DNA of 64,000 nucleotides from Ursus arctos. Lineage: Eukaryota > Chordata > Mammalia > Carnivora > Ursidae. The notes under the pieces were generated by a model. That model was not told the DNA's origin, did no database searches, and was given only the letters and a program-made list of their open reading frames with translations. This document shows, piece by piece, positions 11,297 through 22,354 of this stretch. Both the position numbers and the translations under genes were made by a program. Within the stretch, counting starts at the first letter, position 1. Every line of letters begins with the position of its first letter. Where the stretch lies: NCBI RefSeq assembly GCF_023065955.2, contig NW_026622874.1:6988001-7052000 (forward strand), given 5' to 3'.

Positions 11297-14200
11297 CTGT
11301 CAGAAATTTTAAAAGTACACATTAACTACGTAAAACTAGGCTATCAACAACATAGCAAATACAGGACTGGGTACAAATACAAGTCTTTCCTACCCCGTTT
11401 TGCTCTATTCCCTCTGGAGGTCATACTAAGGCTCTTACGCTCAAGTTTCTAAGCCCCCAGTAATTACATTCCTTTAGTATCTTGTAGTATTTCCAACTTC
11501 ACTGCTGTAAGCAAAAAACTAAATGAACTCTAACAGAACACCCTCAAAATTAACCAATTAACTAATATGCTAATTCCTGCTGTGGGGTCTAATGAGAACT
11601 CCAGGCTTGGAATCAGATTATTTTCTCCCTGGGATCTGGTCATGACTAATTGAGTTATATTGGGAAAAGCACAGCAATATTAGGATTGCTTCCCCCACCT
11701 GTGAAATTGGGAGTTGGGGAGGGGTCAGTAATGATAATTTAAAGAAAAAAATCCACCATCCCTTGCTCACACCTGGTCACAGTCTAAATTAAAGCAGATA
11801 AACCTGTCTAACCTTGATTTTCTGAAGGTATTCACAATTTTTAATTCAAACCAAATTCTTCCATGCTGTAAGTTAAATTCATTAGATAGATACTTAAGAT
11901 CCGCTTACGGTTTCTCAAAAACCATTTGTTCTAGGGTCTTCAAAAAATATCAAATTTAAGCTGGCAGTTCTTTCCCTCATTTTGTAATAAAAGGTCCATT
12001 TTTCTTTAGCCCATTTTAAGGGTTCACATGAGTCTTAAAGGGAACGAATGATCCTGCAATAATAGTCATCAATTTAAGTAATCTGTAGTTCAATCTTATC
12101 ACCCCCAACTGGTCATTTTGCCTTTAAAAACCACTCGCTTAAATTACCCACATACTGTAGAAATTTGTGTAATAATCCTGTAAAGCGGCCATAATAATCT
12201 CCAACATGTCAACTTCAGTACACGTGCTGTGGGAGAATCTATCTACCTTGTCACTACAGTTTGACAGAAAAGATTTCAGATTCATAGAAAATATGATAAC
12301 TCAGTCCAGGATCAAAAAAAAAAAAATGATGCATAAATGGGACTACAAAAAGTCAGAGACACATGGTGAAATAAAAATGTAGCTTAAGACTGAGTTTTTG
12401 AAGGAATTAGTAACTATTAAAATGAATTAGCAAGGGCAGTATACACACTTTAAAAGAGTCATTAGAAAACAGATTTTGTCAGAGCGTTGATTCATATATT
12501 TACTATTCAGGAGGATGGGTCTGACTGTGTCCTTGGCCCTTTCCAAGTAAGGACTAATTTGCAGCAGTTTTAAGGAAGGACACAGAAGGCGTTCTTCTAT
12601 TCCGCTCTCATCACAGGCGTCACCAGTGCGACATTACAGTTCCGGCCAACGTGTGCATGTCCCATCACTACCAGGAGGCAAACAGTCATCATTTTGAGGT
12701 AAATCAGTTCTTTGATTTTTTGATTAAAATCAGTTCCGCATTCTTTCCTATCTTACAAACAGGCCAAGCCGAGTTGTCCTCCGCAGATACACCTCTCCGC
12801 TCTGTGCCCGTCACAGCGGAAACGATTCTCAGTGTGAACGCCCCAGACTCAAGCACACGTGTGCGGGTACTAAGAAACAAGCACTGATGCCATACTACTA
12901 GGTACTTTCACGTGGGTAGTTTACGTCCCACACCCCGATCAGGGGAGCCGACCACCGCTATGGCACTTTGCGGATAAGGAAACAGAGGCCCAGAAAGCCA
13001 AACTTCTGGTCTGAACTTTTCCAAGGCTGGGACGCTGGTAAATGGCTGAACTCGGATTCAAACCTCTTGACTCTAAGTCTAGCACACTACACCATTTTTC
13101 ACATTTTCAGTGACTTCAAACTTAGCTGGTTCCTGGAAGACATCGTAATCATTCAAAGTCTGAATTCATGCAACCTCACAATGGAACCTTGGACACAAAT
13201 ATATAAAAAGCTAATATATGCGCAAAGACAGAAAGTGATTTTTAGTCACTCCAAAATTTTTTTGAAGAATTAAAAACCTGTTTACTAAGTACCCTCCCGG
13301 TCAGGACATCACGCTAGTCACTGGAAATACAGGTAAGAACTTGACTGCTGTTGTGTGGAAGTTCGGAATCTACTACAAAGACAGTTATGCCAGAACAATT
13401 GTGATACGGCACAAGAAGAGCCGAAAAGCAAAGCAAGAGATGAAGCAATCCTTTTAGCTGGGTTTTGAAAGATAAGCACCTGTCTCACCACACTGGGCGG
13501 TGGTGGGACTCAAGGCCGCAAAGATGGAAGGAGGACATTCAGAGGCACAGAGGCCTAAGACAGCCCGCCACGTCTCGGGAGGCCCTCAGCAACACAGAAA
13601 AGACAGAGGGTGGGAGGCACGTGAGGCTGCAGTTACACCAGGAGTGACGAGGAGCCACTAAGGTTTTTAAGCAGGGTCATTAACGACCAAACCGGCATTT
13701 TTAGAAATCTCTCCAGACAATCAAAGGATGAACTGGAAGCAGGGACACCTTCGGGAGACGAGCCCAGCAGTCCAGCCAAGTGAGGACGACACCCTAAACT
13801 TAGGGGAGGCACAGTGAACACAGAGCACTCGTGACAGGAATGAGACCAGGGTGCCTGAGCCAGTAATTCCCAAATGCCCAGGGGAGCACGTGAAGCTATC
13901 AGAGGGTCACATACAAGCTCTTCAAGTGAAGGGCCAGCCGATGTGAGGACGGGCAAGGAAGGACCCTGAGGCGCTAGGGAACAGGAGGCAGCAGCCTGAG
14001 AAGAGACGAGGAGTCCCATTCTAGACAGGCTAATTTTTAGGAGCACCGAGGTAAGGATGCTTAACAGACAGCTAGTCAGGAAGTCAGAAGAAAAATGTGA
14101 GCTAAGTATACAAATGTGGAGACAGATCTAGATTCCAGCAGTCCGGGGCACCGCAGCTGCGGCTGAATGGACTGGTCCAGAAGCAGTATGAAGGTTGACC

Positions 14201-17200
14201 CAGGACAGAATCCTGGAGACACCAGTATTTATTAGCAAAGAGCAATAAGACAGAAACACAGAAAAAGAAAAAGAAGATAAAATGGAGCCACAGATGCCAA
14301 AATAGTTTCCACCAGCGTGGTTTTGTGTATCAGAAGCAGCCAGGGGGTCCAGTAAGACGTGAACGGATGAGCCCATCAGGTCTGGAAGCGAGGGGCTGCT
14401 GCCGGGCTCCCCACAAGAGTAGTTCAGTGGATGACTGCTGCATGTGGAGATCAGGTGGCAGAGGGTCCTGGAAGGAATGCGGGGTGTGGAAGTGACAAGA
14501 CTGAGCAGGGAGGGAAGGAGGGAGAGCGCTATAAAGCCTATAACTTGTGTTCAAACACCATCATTTCCTTCCCGCACGCTCATAAGGAGACCTCTATTCC
14601 CTCATATCCAGTTTAAGTCTCTATACTGCTTTTGCTTAAAGTCTGAAGAAAGTAATTATTAAACAACACTTGACATACGACATTGATGAAATAAGTTATT
14701 TCCCCAAGGGTCTGTAAAAGTAGCTTCCAGAATGAGGTTTTTGACTTTGGAATGAAATGCAAAATAAGCATCCTAATGGGCAATCTGCACTACGTAATTA
14801 ATTTCAAACAAGTGATTAACTCAAACAAATCTGGACATACGCAACAAATAAAAATGTATACTTACAACTAAATCATCTGTTACTTTAATACACAAACTCC
14901 CATCAGAATGCCTATATTTGAGAACCACACGGGCCTGAAATAAAAATACACATTGAGAAACAGTGAAGTCAGAAGACATTTCTCATAAATAATTTAGTCT
15001 TCAGGTATGCTGAAGAGGATCCCTCTAGAAGAGCCAAAACATCTGAACACATCTTTACCGTAAACATCATTATTGAAAGAGGTAGAAAACAGTATTTTAA
15101 TTCATTTCTATTGCTGTAATTAGTTTTTTAAAAAAGATTAAAAAGTTGGATGCTTATGTGCAGCCAGTTTGAAGAGATAGACTGAAAATTCCCAACATAC
15201 CCACATTCAGGGAAAGTCCATGAGACCCTTAAGGTGGTTTGGCATTAAGAATATACAGATCTTGGGGTGCCTGGGTGGCTCAGTCGGTTAAGCATCCGAC
15301 TCTTGATTTAGGCTCAGGTCATGATCTCAGGGTTGTGAGATCGAGCCCCACGTCAGGCTCTGTGCTGGGCGTGGAGCCTGCTTGGGATTCTCTCCCTCTC
15401 CCTCCACCTGCCCCCCAAGAATACACAGATCTTCCTCAACTTACGATGGAGTTATGCCCCCTATAAGCACAGTGTCAGTTGAAAATATCATAAATTGAAA
15501 TTATCATGGATGCGTGGCCAGCTGAGTCGGCAGAGCATCTGACTCTTGATCTTGGGGTCATGAGTTCAAGCCCCTCACTGGCTGTAGAAGTTACTTTGTG
15601 GCCAGTGCCATGAGAGTTTTGTCCACGTATCACTAGCCTGAGAAAAGATCAAAATTCAAATTCATAGTATGATTTCTACTGAATTTATATTGCACTTGCA
15701 GTACCCAAAGTCAAAAAACGGAAGTCCAAGCATCATAAGTGGGGAACCTTCTATATACTGAAGGGGATCACCATATGCCTCCTCAAAACACGTCATTTTG
15801 GCATAAGGACTGTTTTGAGCAGAGACCAATTAGCTCTCTGTCCTTTCTGGCTAAACGCAGGACGTATATTAACCTTTGTAAAGGTGACATCAATTTCTAA
15901 TACTGAAGGAGCTCCTTTCTCCCTTACTGGGAAAAGGAGGGCTCTTATCTGCACAATCCCTACTGATCACCTTTCCACAACTTACCTTCCTCCGCAGAAG
16001 CCCCAAACCCCCTTTCCTTAGCCCACCCTCTTTCCCACTTTATCAGCCTTGTTAAGAGGGTATACAGGCCCCCATTCTAACAGCCTCCTCAAGTCAAATG
16101 CTTTGTGAGCTCCATGTATACTGTACATCGCGTTTTCTCTCTTGTTAATCTGTCTTTCGTCACTTTAATTTGCAGGGCCCCAGCTATTAAACCTAAGAGG
16201 GTAAAGGAGAAAGTTCTTCCGGGGTGCCTGGGTGGCACAGCGGTTAAGCGTCTGCCTTCGGCTCAGGGCGTGATCCCGGCGTTCTGGGATCGAGCCCCAC
16301 ATCACGCTCCTCTGCTATGAGCCTGCTTCTTCCTCTCCCACTCCCCCTGCTTGTGTTCCCTCTCTCGCTGGCTGTCTCTATCTCTGTCAAATAAATAAAT
16401 AAAATCTTTAAAAAAAAAAAAAGGAGAAAGTTCTTCCTTCCCTACGATACCAACCCGGCCACAGAGGGATGATAGGAAAAGCAGGGGGAGAAACAGCAGA
16501 CAAGGCTATGCAAGTCCAAATCCGTGTGGCAGGAAGGACGGCAGTGACGGTTCGTGCAGTCCCCTCCCTGTGGCTCTCCGAGGTAGATTCAGACTCAAGC
16601 ATTCAGAGAAACCATGTCTTTATCATGATGGCACCACACAGTGCCAGAAAAGAAGAATTCTGTCACGAAAATAAGTCTCCATCGATAACTCTTCCAAAAT
16701 AATTCCTGCATTGAGCGCCATGCTACACAATACCTTTGTTGTTTGGCATTCTACAGTTAGGGACCCGAGAAAATGATTTATCTAGAAGAAAACATCTCCC
16801 AATAGAGTTCACAACTTCTGGGAACATCAATTTTATTTTCCTAAATGATGGATTCAAAACAGTCCACGGCAGTCCATTTTTGGCTGACCAACATAAATAG
16901 CTATCCGTTTTAAAAAGTGCCAGGTATCTACAAGCCAAAACAGGAACATAATTTTAAAATGGTCACAATGTAGAACGAGAAGCCTCAAGACAATTCTGGA
17001 AACTAAAGAAAAAGGGCTATGAAGAGCTGTAACCTACAGCTTCTCCCATTATGTCTCTGCTCTCCTGGGACTGGGGGGTGGGGGGTGGGGCACAACACTC
17101 TGAGATTTGTTTTGGTGAAGGAGAAAAGGGAACTCACCAAGCACTTATATAAATTACAACTAGATTATCTTTAGATGCCCAATTCTATATATTGGGTTAT

Positions 17201-19864
17201 TTAATTCAATTCTACATGTTTTAAAAAAATTCAGTTCTCCAGAAACAAAATGAAACTTTAAAATGTGCTAAGCATGGGGGTGCCTGGGTGGCTCAGCCGG
17301 TTAAGCATCTGCCTTAGGCTCAGGTCATGATCTTAGGGTTTTGAGATGGAGCCCGCCCAGGACAGCTGCTCCCCTGCTCAGCGGGGAGTCTGCTTCTCCC
17401 TCTGCTTCCCTCCACTTGTGCTCTCACTTACTCCCTTTCTCAAACAAATAAAATCTTTAAAAAAAATGTACTAAGCATGACAACTATAAAAGTCTTAACT
17501 CTCAGTTGAAAAAAAAAAACGGCTGGCTTCATGAGGAGACGTGCGAATTAAAAGCTCTATGGTACTGTAAGAGGGTCTATTTTGTAACTGAAGGGGCATC
17601 TAAGTTACCAGGTCAGAGGCCACAAAGGGAGAAAAAGCAATCGAGATTCTTGCTCTCTTAGGAACTTTGAATTCAACCAACCAAAATAACCAAACACAAG
17701 ACACACGAATTAAGTCCTTTTATAAAGGAATACACTAGAAGAGAAAACAAGTAATTTAAACTGGGGGAAAGGGAAGTGTAAAAAGGATTCCTAAAGGTAG
17801 CTTTGCTCACATATGCTTTTCTCTTTTAGGGAAGAGGGTAGGAGAGAAGCTGAAGGAGCAGTGTATATGAAGATCTAAGTTCTGTAACTTCATCAGACTA
17901 GAGCTTAGGATGTGGATATGGTGGGACGATAAAGCCAGAAAGACTGGAGAGGGTCAGACTATGGACTGGGAGTCTGGACTTGACCCAGCAATCAATGAAA
18001 AACCAGTATTTAAGTATTAAGTAGGAAACTGAGAAAATCCCGTTTTTGTCTTAGAGTTGTGGCATGAGTGAAGGAGGGACTAAAAACGCAGACAGGCTGA
18101 CTGACAGGTTATCACGTGGTCCAGCAGGAACCCCATCTTCAGTGAGAGCAATGCAAGAGCAAACGGTAAAAGGTGCCAGGCGTACTCGACAGGCTCGGGA
18201 GGGTGGGAGAGAAGACAGAGAATTCTGTAGAACAGCTTCCGAGGAGTCTTGACAAAACTTCTCTTCTTCTTTAGTTCTGGCAGAGACAGCACAGACTTTG
18301 GGTTTAGAGAACGGGGTTCAAATTTTAGCTCCATCTCTCAGAGACCAGGCAATCCATTTAATGTATCAAGGACTGTTTATTCACTTACCTCAAGGGGTTG
18401 TCTTGCTTGTTCACATGAATTATACATGTAAGGATATGTAGTTTAAAATGCCTGTCGCAAAGAAGGCACTCCACAGAACTGTTAGTCAAGAGCCCCTCAC
18501 CTATCAAAACATCAGTCGAAAACCAGTAGAAGTTTTCAGGCCCTGGACTTTTCTGTGGGGTGAAGAGAGGAATGGCTCTCTCTCCATCCTGCATATTCTA
18601 GACCGGCTCTGTTCACAGCAATACGTTGTAATTACCATCTTGTATTTATTTCCCTATTATTATTATTATTTTTTTAAGATTTTATTTATTTGACAGCAAG
18701 AGACAGAGAGGGAACACAGCAGGGGGGAGTTGGAGAGGAAGAAGCAGGTCCTCGCAGGGAGCCAGATGCGGGGCTCCAACCCAGGACGCTGGGATCGTGA
18801 CCTGAGCCGAAGGCAGACGCTTAACAACTGAGCCACACAGGCACCCTCATTTCCCTATTAAATTAATTAAAATATGATTACTCTTGATGTGAATTTCTAT
18901 ACTCTTTACTATGTTTTCAGATATTTTGTGTACCGTGTGGGTGATTCTGGACAAAAATCCCGTATCGTTCGTACAGTACATTGCTGGAGAAACCAATGTC
19001 CCTACAAACACGGGAGGTCAACCAAATGGAGGAGCTAGAAATCGTGTCATAAACAAAACGCTCGATTTCAAAAATACCTAACTCAGGTCTTCATCTATTA
19101 TTATATCATTTTATTGTAAGGAAGGGACAAACACTGTTTCACAGCTCCTTGTTACTTATCTACGTCTAAAAACCTACGGAGACTTTTAATTAGCAAAGAG
19201 ATTTAAACAGTCTTTGGATAGGACAACAAAATTAGTAAAAACTCGAGAGGAAGAAAAATCAAGACCTGAATGATGCTTCCATTCCCGTCATTCGGACTTC
19301 TTTGCTCTTCAATAAGGAGCTAACCCCTGGCATCTACTTATCATAATTTTTGTGGGGGCCATGAATGACCCCCTAAACGGTCTACCAACATTTGCGTTTA
19401 AGAGCATTTCCTGAGGAAAGGGTGCAAGCATTCTCATATACGCCGCAGAAGGACGGGAAAAGGGCAGCGAGACCACTCAGGGTCAGGAGGCCGCAGCCGC
19501 AGGGGGAGGAGCCCTGCCCTTAGTGACACGTAAACCAACCGCGGCAACCGGGAAGTTCTGGGCTGGGGGCGGGGAAGGCAGGGCAGGGCCGCTTGGGGCC
19601 CTGCGATGACCCGGTTTCCGGGCCTCGTCCGGCCGCTCCTCGGGAGGCAACGGGAACCAGGACACCCGGCGGGGTACGTCTCCGCTCACGCCCAGCACCT
19701 CCTGCCGGGGCTGGAGAAGCTCCGGAGGCCGCGCGGACCGCAGGGAAGACATCCTGACCCGGGGCAGAGGCAGCGGCCCCGCGGGGATTTACCTTCATAG
19801 GGTCGGCGAGGTAGAGTTTCTCGGCCGCGCGACTGAACTCCTCCCAGGTCTGGTACTGCGGCAT
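11177..19864 (-). CDS. SRP9: SRP9, signal recognition particle 9 kDa subunit (3 coding exons)
   Basis: Join on the minus strand of 19864..19793, 14934..14866 and 11296..11177 gives 86 codons plus TGA, the same length as human SRP9. The product begins [20 protein letters not shown], has a central [11 protein letters not shown] strand region and a C-terminal [20 protein letters not shown] helix. SRP9 pairs with SRP14; the heterodimer binds the Alu domain of 7SL RNA in the cytosol and mediates elongation arrest during co-translational targeting to the ER. Both introns (4,858 and 3,569 bp) are GT-AG and phase 0, so this is the parental gene and not one of the processed copies common in mammals. 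From memory of the human protein, differences are conservative in the middle (N to S, V to I, K to R) and cluster in the last ten residues. The ATG was chosen because it starts the conserved N-terminus and sits in a CpG island. Identification is near certain. Confidence 0.97.
12930..13110 (-). repeat. MIR element
   Basis: Complement of MIR, with 'GCGGATAAGGAAACAGAGGC', 'AATGGCTGAACTCGGATTCAAACC' and 'GACTCTAAGTCTAGCACACTACACC'. Confidence 0.82.
13280..14420 (-). repeat. L2-like sequence, antisense
   Basis: Starts with the complement of an L2 3' end ('TACTAAGTACCC..GCTAGTCACTGGAAATACAGG') and continues with purine-rich blocks ('GAGCCACTAAGGTTTTTAAGCAGGGTCATTAA', 'CAGAATCCTGGAGACACC') that I associate with the antisense of old LINE2-type elements. 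Very diverged; extent approximate. Confidence 0.5.
14866..14934 (-). CDS. SRP9: SRP9 coding exon 2
   Basis: This exon encodes residues 25-47, beginning [12 protein letters not shown] and ending TDDLV. The acceptor is TTTCAG (AG at 14936-14935) and the donor is GTAAGT (GT at 14865-14864). It is 69 nt and phase 0 on both sides. It carries the beta-strand core that packs against SRP14. Confidence 0.96.
15264..15416 (+). mobile_element. Can-SINE without A-tail
   Basis: Sense copy, head 'GGGGTGCCTGGGTGGCTC', ending in the CT-rich body at 'CCACCTGCCCCCC'. The 17-bp TSD AAGAATAYACAGATCTT (15247-15263 and 15417-15433, one mismatch) shows that the copy was integrated in this shortened form. Confidence 0.92.
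15428..15757 (+). mobile_element. MER44-like non-autonomous Tigger transposon
   Basis: Left end 'CTCAACTTACGATGGAGTTATG' and right end 'CATCATAAGTGGGGAACCTTC' are imperfect terminal inverted repeats, and the interior 'GTTGAAAATATCATAAATTG' matches the TcMar-Tigger MER44 pattern. A short SINE interrupts it at about 15507. Confidence 0.7.
15507..15597 (+). mobile_element. Can-SINE, old short type
   Basis: Head-only sense copy 'GCGTGGCCAGCTGAGTCGG..GTTCAAGCCCC..GTAGAAGTTAC' sitting inside the Tigger-type element. Confidence 0.8.
16221..16420 (+). mobile_element. Young SINEC1-type Can-SINE
   Basis: Full-length sense copy with 'GGCACAGCGGTTAAGCG' head and 'AATAAATAAATAAAATC' tail. The exact TSD AAAGGAGAAAGTTCTTCC (18 bp) lies at 16203-16220 and about 16420-16437. 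Confidence 0.95.
17277..17465 (+). mobile_element. Can-SINE
   Basis: Sense copy with TSD ATGTRCTAAGCATG at 17263-17276 and 17466-17479 (one mismatch). Confidence 0.93.
18270..18490 (+). repeat. MIR element
   Basis: Sense MIR: 'GGGGTTCAAATTTTAGCTCC' tRNA-side block, core with 'TTCACTTACCTCAAGGGGTTGTC', and the 3' part before 'GAAGGCACTCCACAG'. Confidence 0.8.
18660..18848 (-). mobile_element. Can-SINE
   Basis: Complement orientation. TSD ATTTCCCTATTA at 18648-18659 and 18849-18860. Confidence 0.92.
19793..19864 (-). CDS. SRP9: SRP9 coding exon 1
   Basis: This exon encodes residues 1-24, ending ..LADPMK. The ATG is the complement of bases 19862-19864. The exon ends AAG followed by the donor GTAAAT (GT at 19792-19791), phase 0. 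The 5' UTR continues to the right of 19864 inside the CpG island; the cap site cannot be read from sequence. Confidence 0.96.
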
Positions 19865-19980
19865 CGTGGGTCCGCAGCGGAGCGCGAGGGGGCGAGGCCG
19901 GGGACCGCAGGCGGCGCAACCCGGCCCACCTACCACCTACCTCTGGTGGCCAGAGACCGGTGCAGGGGCCCAGCGGCCCG

Positions 19981-19991
19981 AAGATGGCGGC
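19981..19991 (+). promoter_or_regulatory. YY1-type site (AAGATGGCGGC)
   Basis: Exact match to the classic YY1 core found close to start sites of many CpG-island genes. It reads in the plus direction, i.e. opposite to SRP9. It lies about 117 bp upstream of the SRP9 ATG. Confidence 0.6.
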
Positions 19992-20017
19992 GCCTCCTCG
20001 CACCAACGCCTCGTCCC

Positions 20018-20047
20018 ATTGGACGGCCCGGCCCGCCCTCGCCCAAT
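20018..20047. promoter_or_regulatory. Opposed CCAAT boxes with GC box (NF-Y/Sp1-type)
   Basis: ATTGG at 20018-20022 (CCAAT on the SRP9 strand) and CCAAT at 20043-20047 on the plus strand flank a CCCGCCC motif. They lie 150-185 bp upstream of the SRP9 ATG, a usual NF-Y distance. Confidence 0.6.
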
Positions 20048-20604
20048 GGGGAGGAGGGATGCTGCCAGGAGGGGCAGAGCCCCGAGCGAGCGGCTCTGGG
20101 AGCTCGCCAGGAGAAGTCGAGAGCAGGGAGACAGGTGCGAGGTTGCCACAGCGCCCCCTGCAGGACTGGAGGAGCGGGGCGGCAGTGTCGGCCCGCTGTC
20201 CTTCCAGCGGGACTGCGTGGTCGAGGCCCGGGTCTTGTGACCACGACGCAGCGGCTGGGTGGGAAGCGCTGTAGACACAAGCCTGGGGGCAGCAGGGTGC
20301 AGCTGACACGCCCGCAGCCTAGCAAAGGAGGGAGGGACAGAAACGCAGGAGCGCAACCGAAAATTTGTGCAATGGGCATTTATGTCGGTTCGCTGGACCC
20401 TAAAGGAAGCACGGTCGCCTGCGGGTCGGGGACGCGGCGGCTGTTCCGCGGGAGGGCCTGGACGGCTAGGCCCCTTCCAGATCTCAGCGGTAGGCAATGT
20501 GCGCGTTTTTAGGGGATGGGGAAGAGGTCCTATCATTACCTGTGCCGGGGTAAGAAATTGGAACTTGGCTCTCCAGGTAGTGGGGTGACATGGAAGGGAG
20601 TCTG

Positions 20605-20885
20605 TCTTTAATCAAGTTTATTCAGGTATATTTTACGTACAATAAAACACACCGGTTTTAAACGTACAATCTGATGGATTTTGACAAGCGTGTGTGTATA
20701 CCCATTGGTCACATACCAATATGCCCAATACCAATCAGGATCCGAAGCATTTCTTCATCTCCAAAAAGGTCCCTTATGCTACTTTATGTTTAATCCCCCC
20801 ATGCCCACCCCGCCCCCAGATGATCACCCATCTGCTTTCTGTGACTCTAGATGAGTTTTTCCTGTCCACTGCATGTTATGGGGCT
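20605..20885 (-). mobile_element. L1 3' UTR fragment, antisense
   Basis: Complement of an old L1 3' UTR: 'GTTTATTCAGGTATATTTTACG', 'GTTTTAAACGTACAATCTGATGG', and a C-rich part before 'GATCACCCATCTGCTTTCTGTG'. It sits just upstream of the SRP9 CpG island. Confidence 0.75.
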
Positions 20886-21659
20886 CCAGCTGCACACCGG
20901 GACAGGGAAATAGTGCAAACCCGAAGACAGGGAGGCCCCACTTAAGATGCTTGTGCAATAGTGCAGGCCTAGGAGCCAGGGATCTAAGTTAGGGCACTAG
21001 CCTAGGAGTGGAGAGGAGCGTACAGATTAGAGATGGACCTGGTGAGTCCCGTGGGGTACGCAGGAGAGAGTGGAGGGATGCGCAGGCCAGTGGAGGTTAT
21101 GGTGCCAGGATAGGAGAAAGAAAACGGAACAGCCTTGGGGAAGGCTGGGGAAGGCCGTTTGGGTAGAGCCGTCTGTCTCCACAGAAAACTCCAGAAGTGG
21201 TGAGAAATAGGAGTCGTCAGCAGATAGGGCGTCGTGGAGCCTTCCTCTGGGGAGGACAGTGGGTGAGAAAAGGAGACTAACACAATATCCGGGAAACAGC
21301 CACATGAACAAAGGATGAGAGAGGGAGCAGAGCCCACAGAAGAAGCAGAGAAGTTATCAGAGAGATAAAAGGCCAGGAGGGTCTGCGATGGGAGGGGAGG
21401 AGAAGGTTAGTGATCTCAGGGGGCAGACGGGGACACAAGTACAAAGAACTGAAAGGAGTCGGTGAATTGTAGCCGTTGGTGACCTTGGCCAGAGGAGCCT
21501 CAGTCAGGTTGGGGTCTGATTGGGACTGATGTGAAAGAGCGGGAGGGGCATAAAAATGGAGGCAGCGGCTTTATACTCTTAATAGAGCTCAGCCATAAGC
21601 AGAAGAGATCAGAACATGGGCTGAAGACACTGGTGAAGGAAGAGGATTATTTTTCTTTC
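20886..21659 (-). repeat. Purine-rich ancient repeat, L2-like antisense
   Basis: AG-rich sequence with 'AGAAATAGGAGTCGTCAGCAGATAGGGC' resembling the antisense body of old L2-type elements. The same character resumes at 22000-22137 and 22355-22820. Family call is weak. Confidence 0.4.
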
Positions 21660-21786
21660 TTTTTATTTTTTGGCTCCATGCCCAGTGTAGAGCCCAATAA
21701 AGGGCTTGAACTCGTGAGCGTGAGATCACGACCTGAGCTGAGATCAAAAGTCAGACGCTTACCCAACTGAGCCACCCAGACGCCCG
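21660..21786 (-). mobile_element. Can-SINE, older type
   Basis: Complement orientation, 'TTTTTGGCTCCATGCCCAG' to 'GAGCCACCCAGACGCCC'. Confidence 0.85.
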
Positions 21787-21804
21787 GAAAGAGAGGGTTG
21801 TTTT

Positions 21805-21988
21805 GTTTTAAGATTTTATTTTATTTGACAGAGAGAGAGAACACAAGCAGGGGTAGGGGCAGGGGCAGAGATAGAAGCTGGCTCCCCAAGGAGCAGGGAG
21901 CCCGATGTGGGGCTCGATCCCAGGACTCTGAGATCATGACGTGAGCCGAAGGCAGATGCTTAACCGACTGAGCCACCCAGGCGCCCCA
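21805..21988 (-). mobile_element. Can-SINE
   Basis: Complement orientation, 'TTTTAAGATTTTATTTTATTTG' tail to 'GAGCCACCCAGGCGCCCC'. Confidence 0.9.
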
Positions 21989-22137
21989 AGAGTGTTATCT
22001 TTTAAGAGGGAAAGACTTTGTGCCTGTTTGTAACTTTCAGAGAAGGAACCATAAGAGCTGGAGGGATTAAAAATGCAAGGAAGGAGGAAAGCAAGATCTC
22101 AGGGAGAACGTGGAGGGGACGGCAAAAGGCACAGGAG

Positions 22138-22340
22138 GGGCGCCTGGGTGGCACAGGGGTTAAGCGTCTGCCTTCGGCTCAGGGCGTGATCCCAGAGTTC
22201 TGGGATCGAGCCCCACATCAGGCTCCTCCGCTATGAGCCTGCTTCTTCCTCTCCCACTCCCCCTGCTTGTGTTCCCTCTCTCGCTGGCTGTCTCTATCTC
22301 TGTCGAATAAATAAGTAAAATCTTAAAAAAAAAAAAAAAA
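22138..22340 (+). mobile_element. Young SINEC1-type Can-SINE
   Basis: Full-length sense copy. Exact 14-bp TSD AAAAGGCACAGGAG at 22124-22137 and 22341-22354. Confidence 0.95.
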
Positions 22341-22354
22341 AAAAGGCACAGGAG

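Larger units (their letters stand above)
11297..14865 (-). other. SRP9 intron 2
   Basis: 3,569-bp GT-AG intron. 11297-12890 is unique AT-rich DNA with no recognised element; the rest holds a MIR and L2-like sequence. Confidence 0.9.
14935..19792 (-). other. SRP9 intron 1
   Basis: 4,858-bp GT-AG intron holding a Tigger-type transposon, five SINEs and a MIR. The stretches 15757-16202, 16437-17262, 17480-18260 and 18861-19440 appear unique, and I see no exon in them. Confidence 0.9.
19440..20560. promoter_or_regulatory. SRP9: CpG-island promoter of SRP9
   Basis: About 1.1 kb of GC-rich, CpG-dense sequence flanked by AT-rich DNA on the intron side. It covers SRP9 exon 1, the 5' UTR and the upstream promoter. 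There is no TATA box near the expected start, typical for a housekeeping gene. CCAAT occurs on the gene strand at 20022-20018 and on the plus strand at 20043-20047, with a GC box (CCCGCCC-type) between. An 11-bp YY1-type site lies at 19981-19991. Long open frames on both strands here reflect the GC content and match nothing I know. Confidence 0.85.

Noticed and set aside
11177..19864. SRP9 as a processed pseudogene
   Set aside because: The coding sequence is split by two GT-AG introns at phase 0, is uninterrupted, and starts in a CpG island, which a retrocopy would lack.
19520..20536. Several 100-200-codon frames on both strands over the SRP9 CpG island
   Set aside because: They are by-products of high GC and few stops. 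Only the first 24 codons of one of them are real (SRP9 exon 1).
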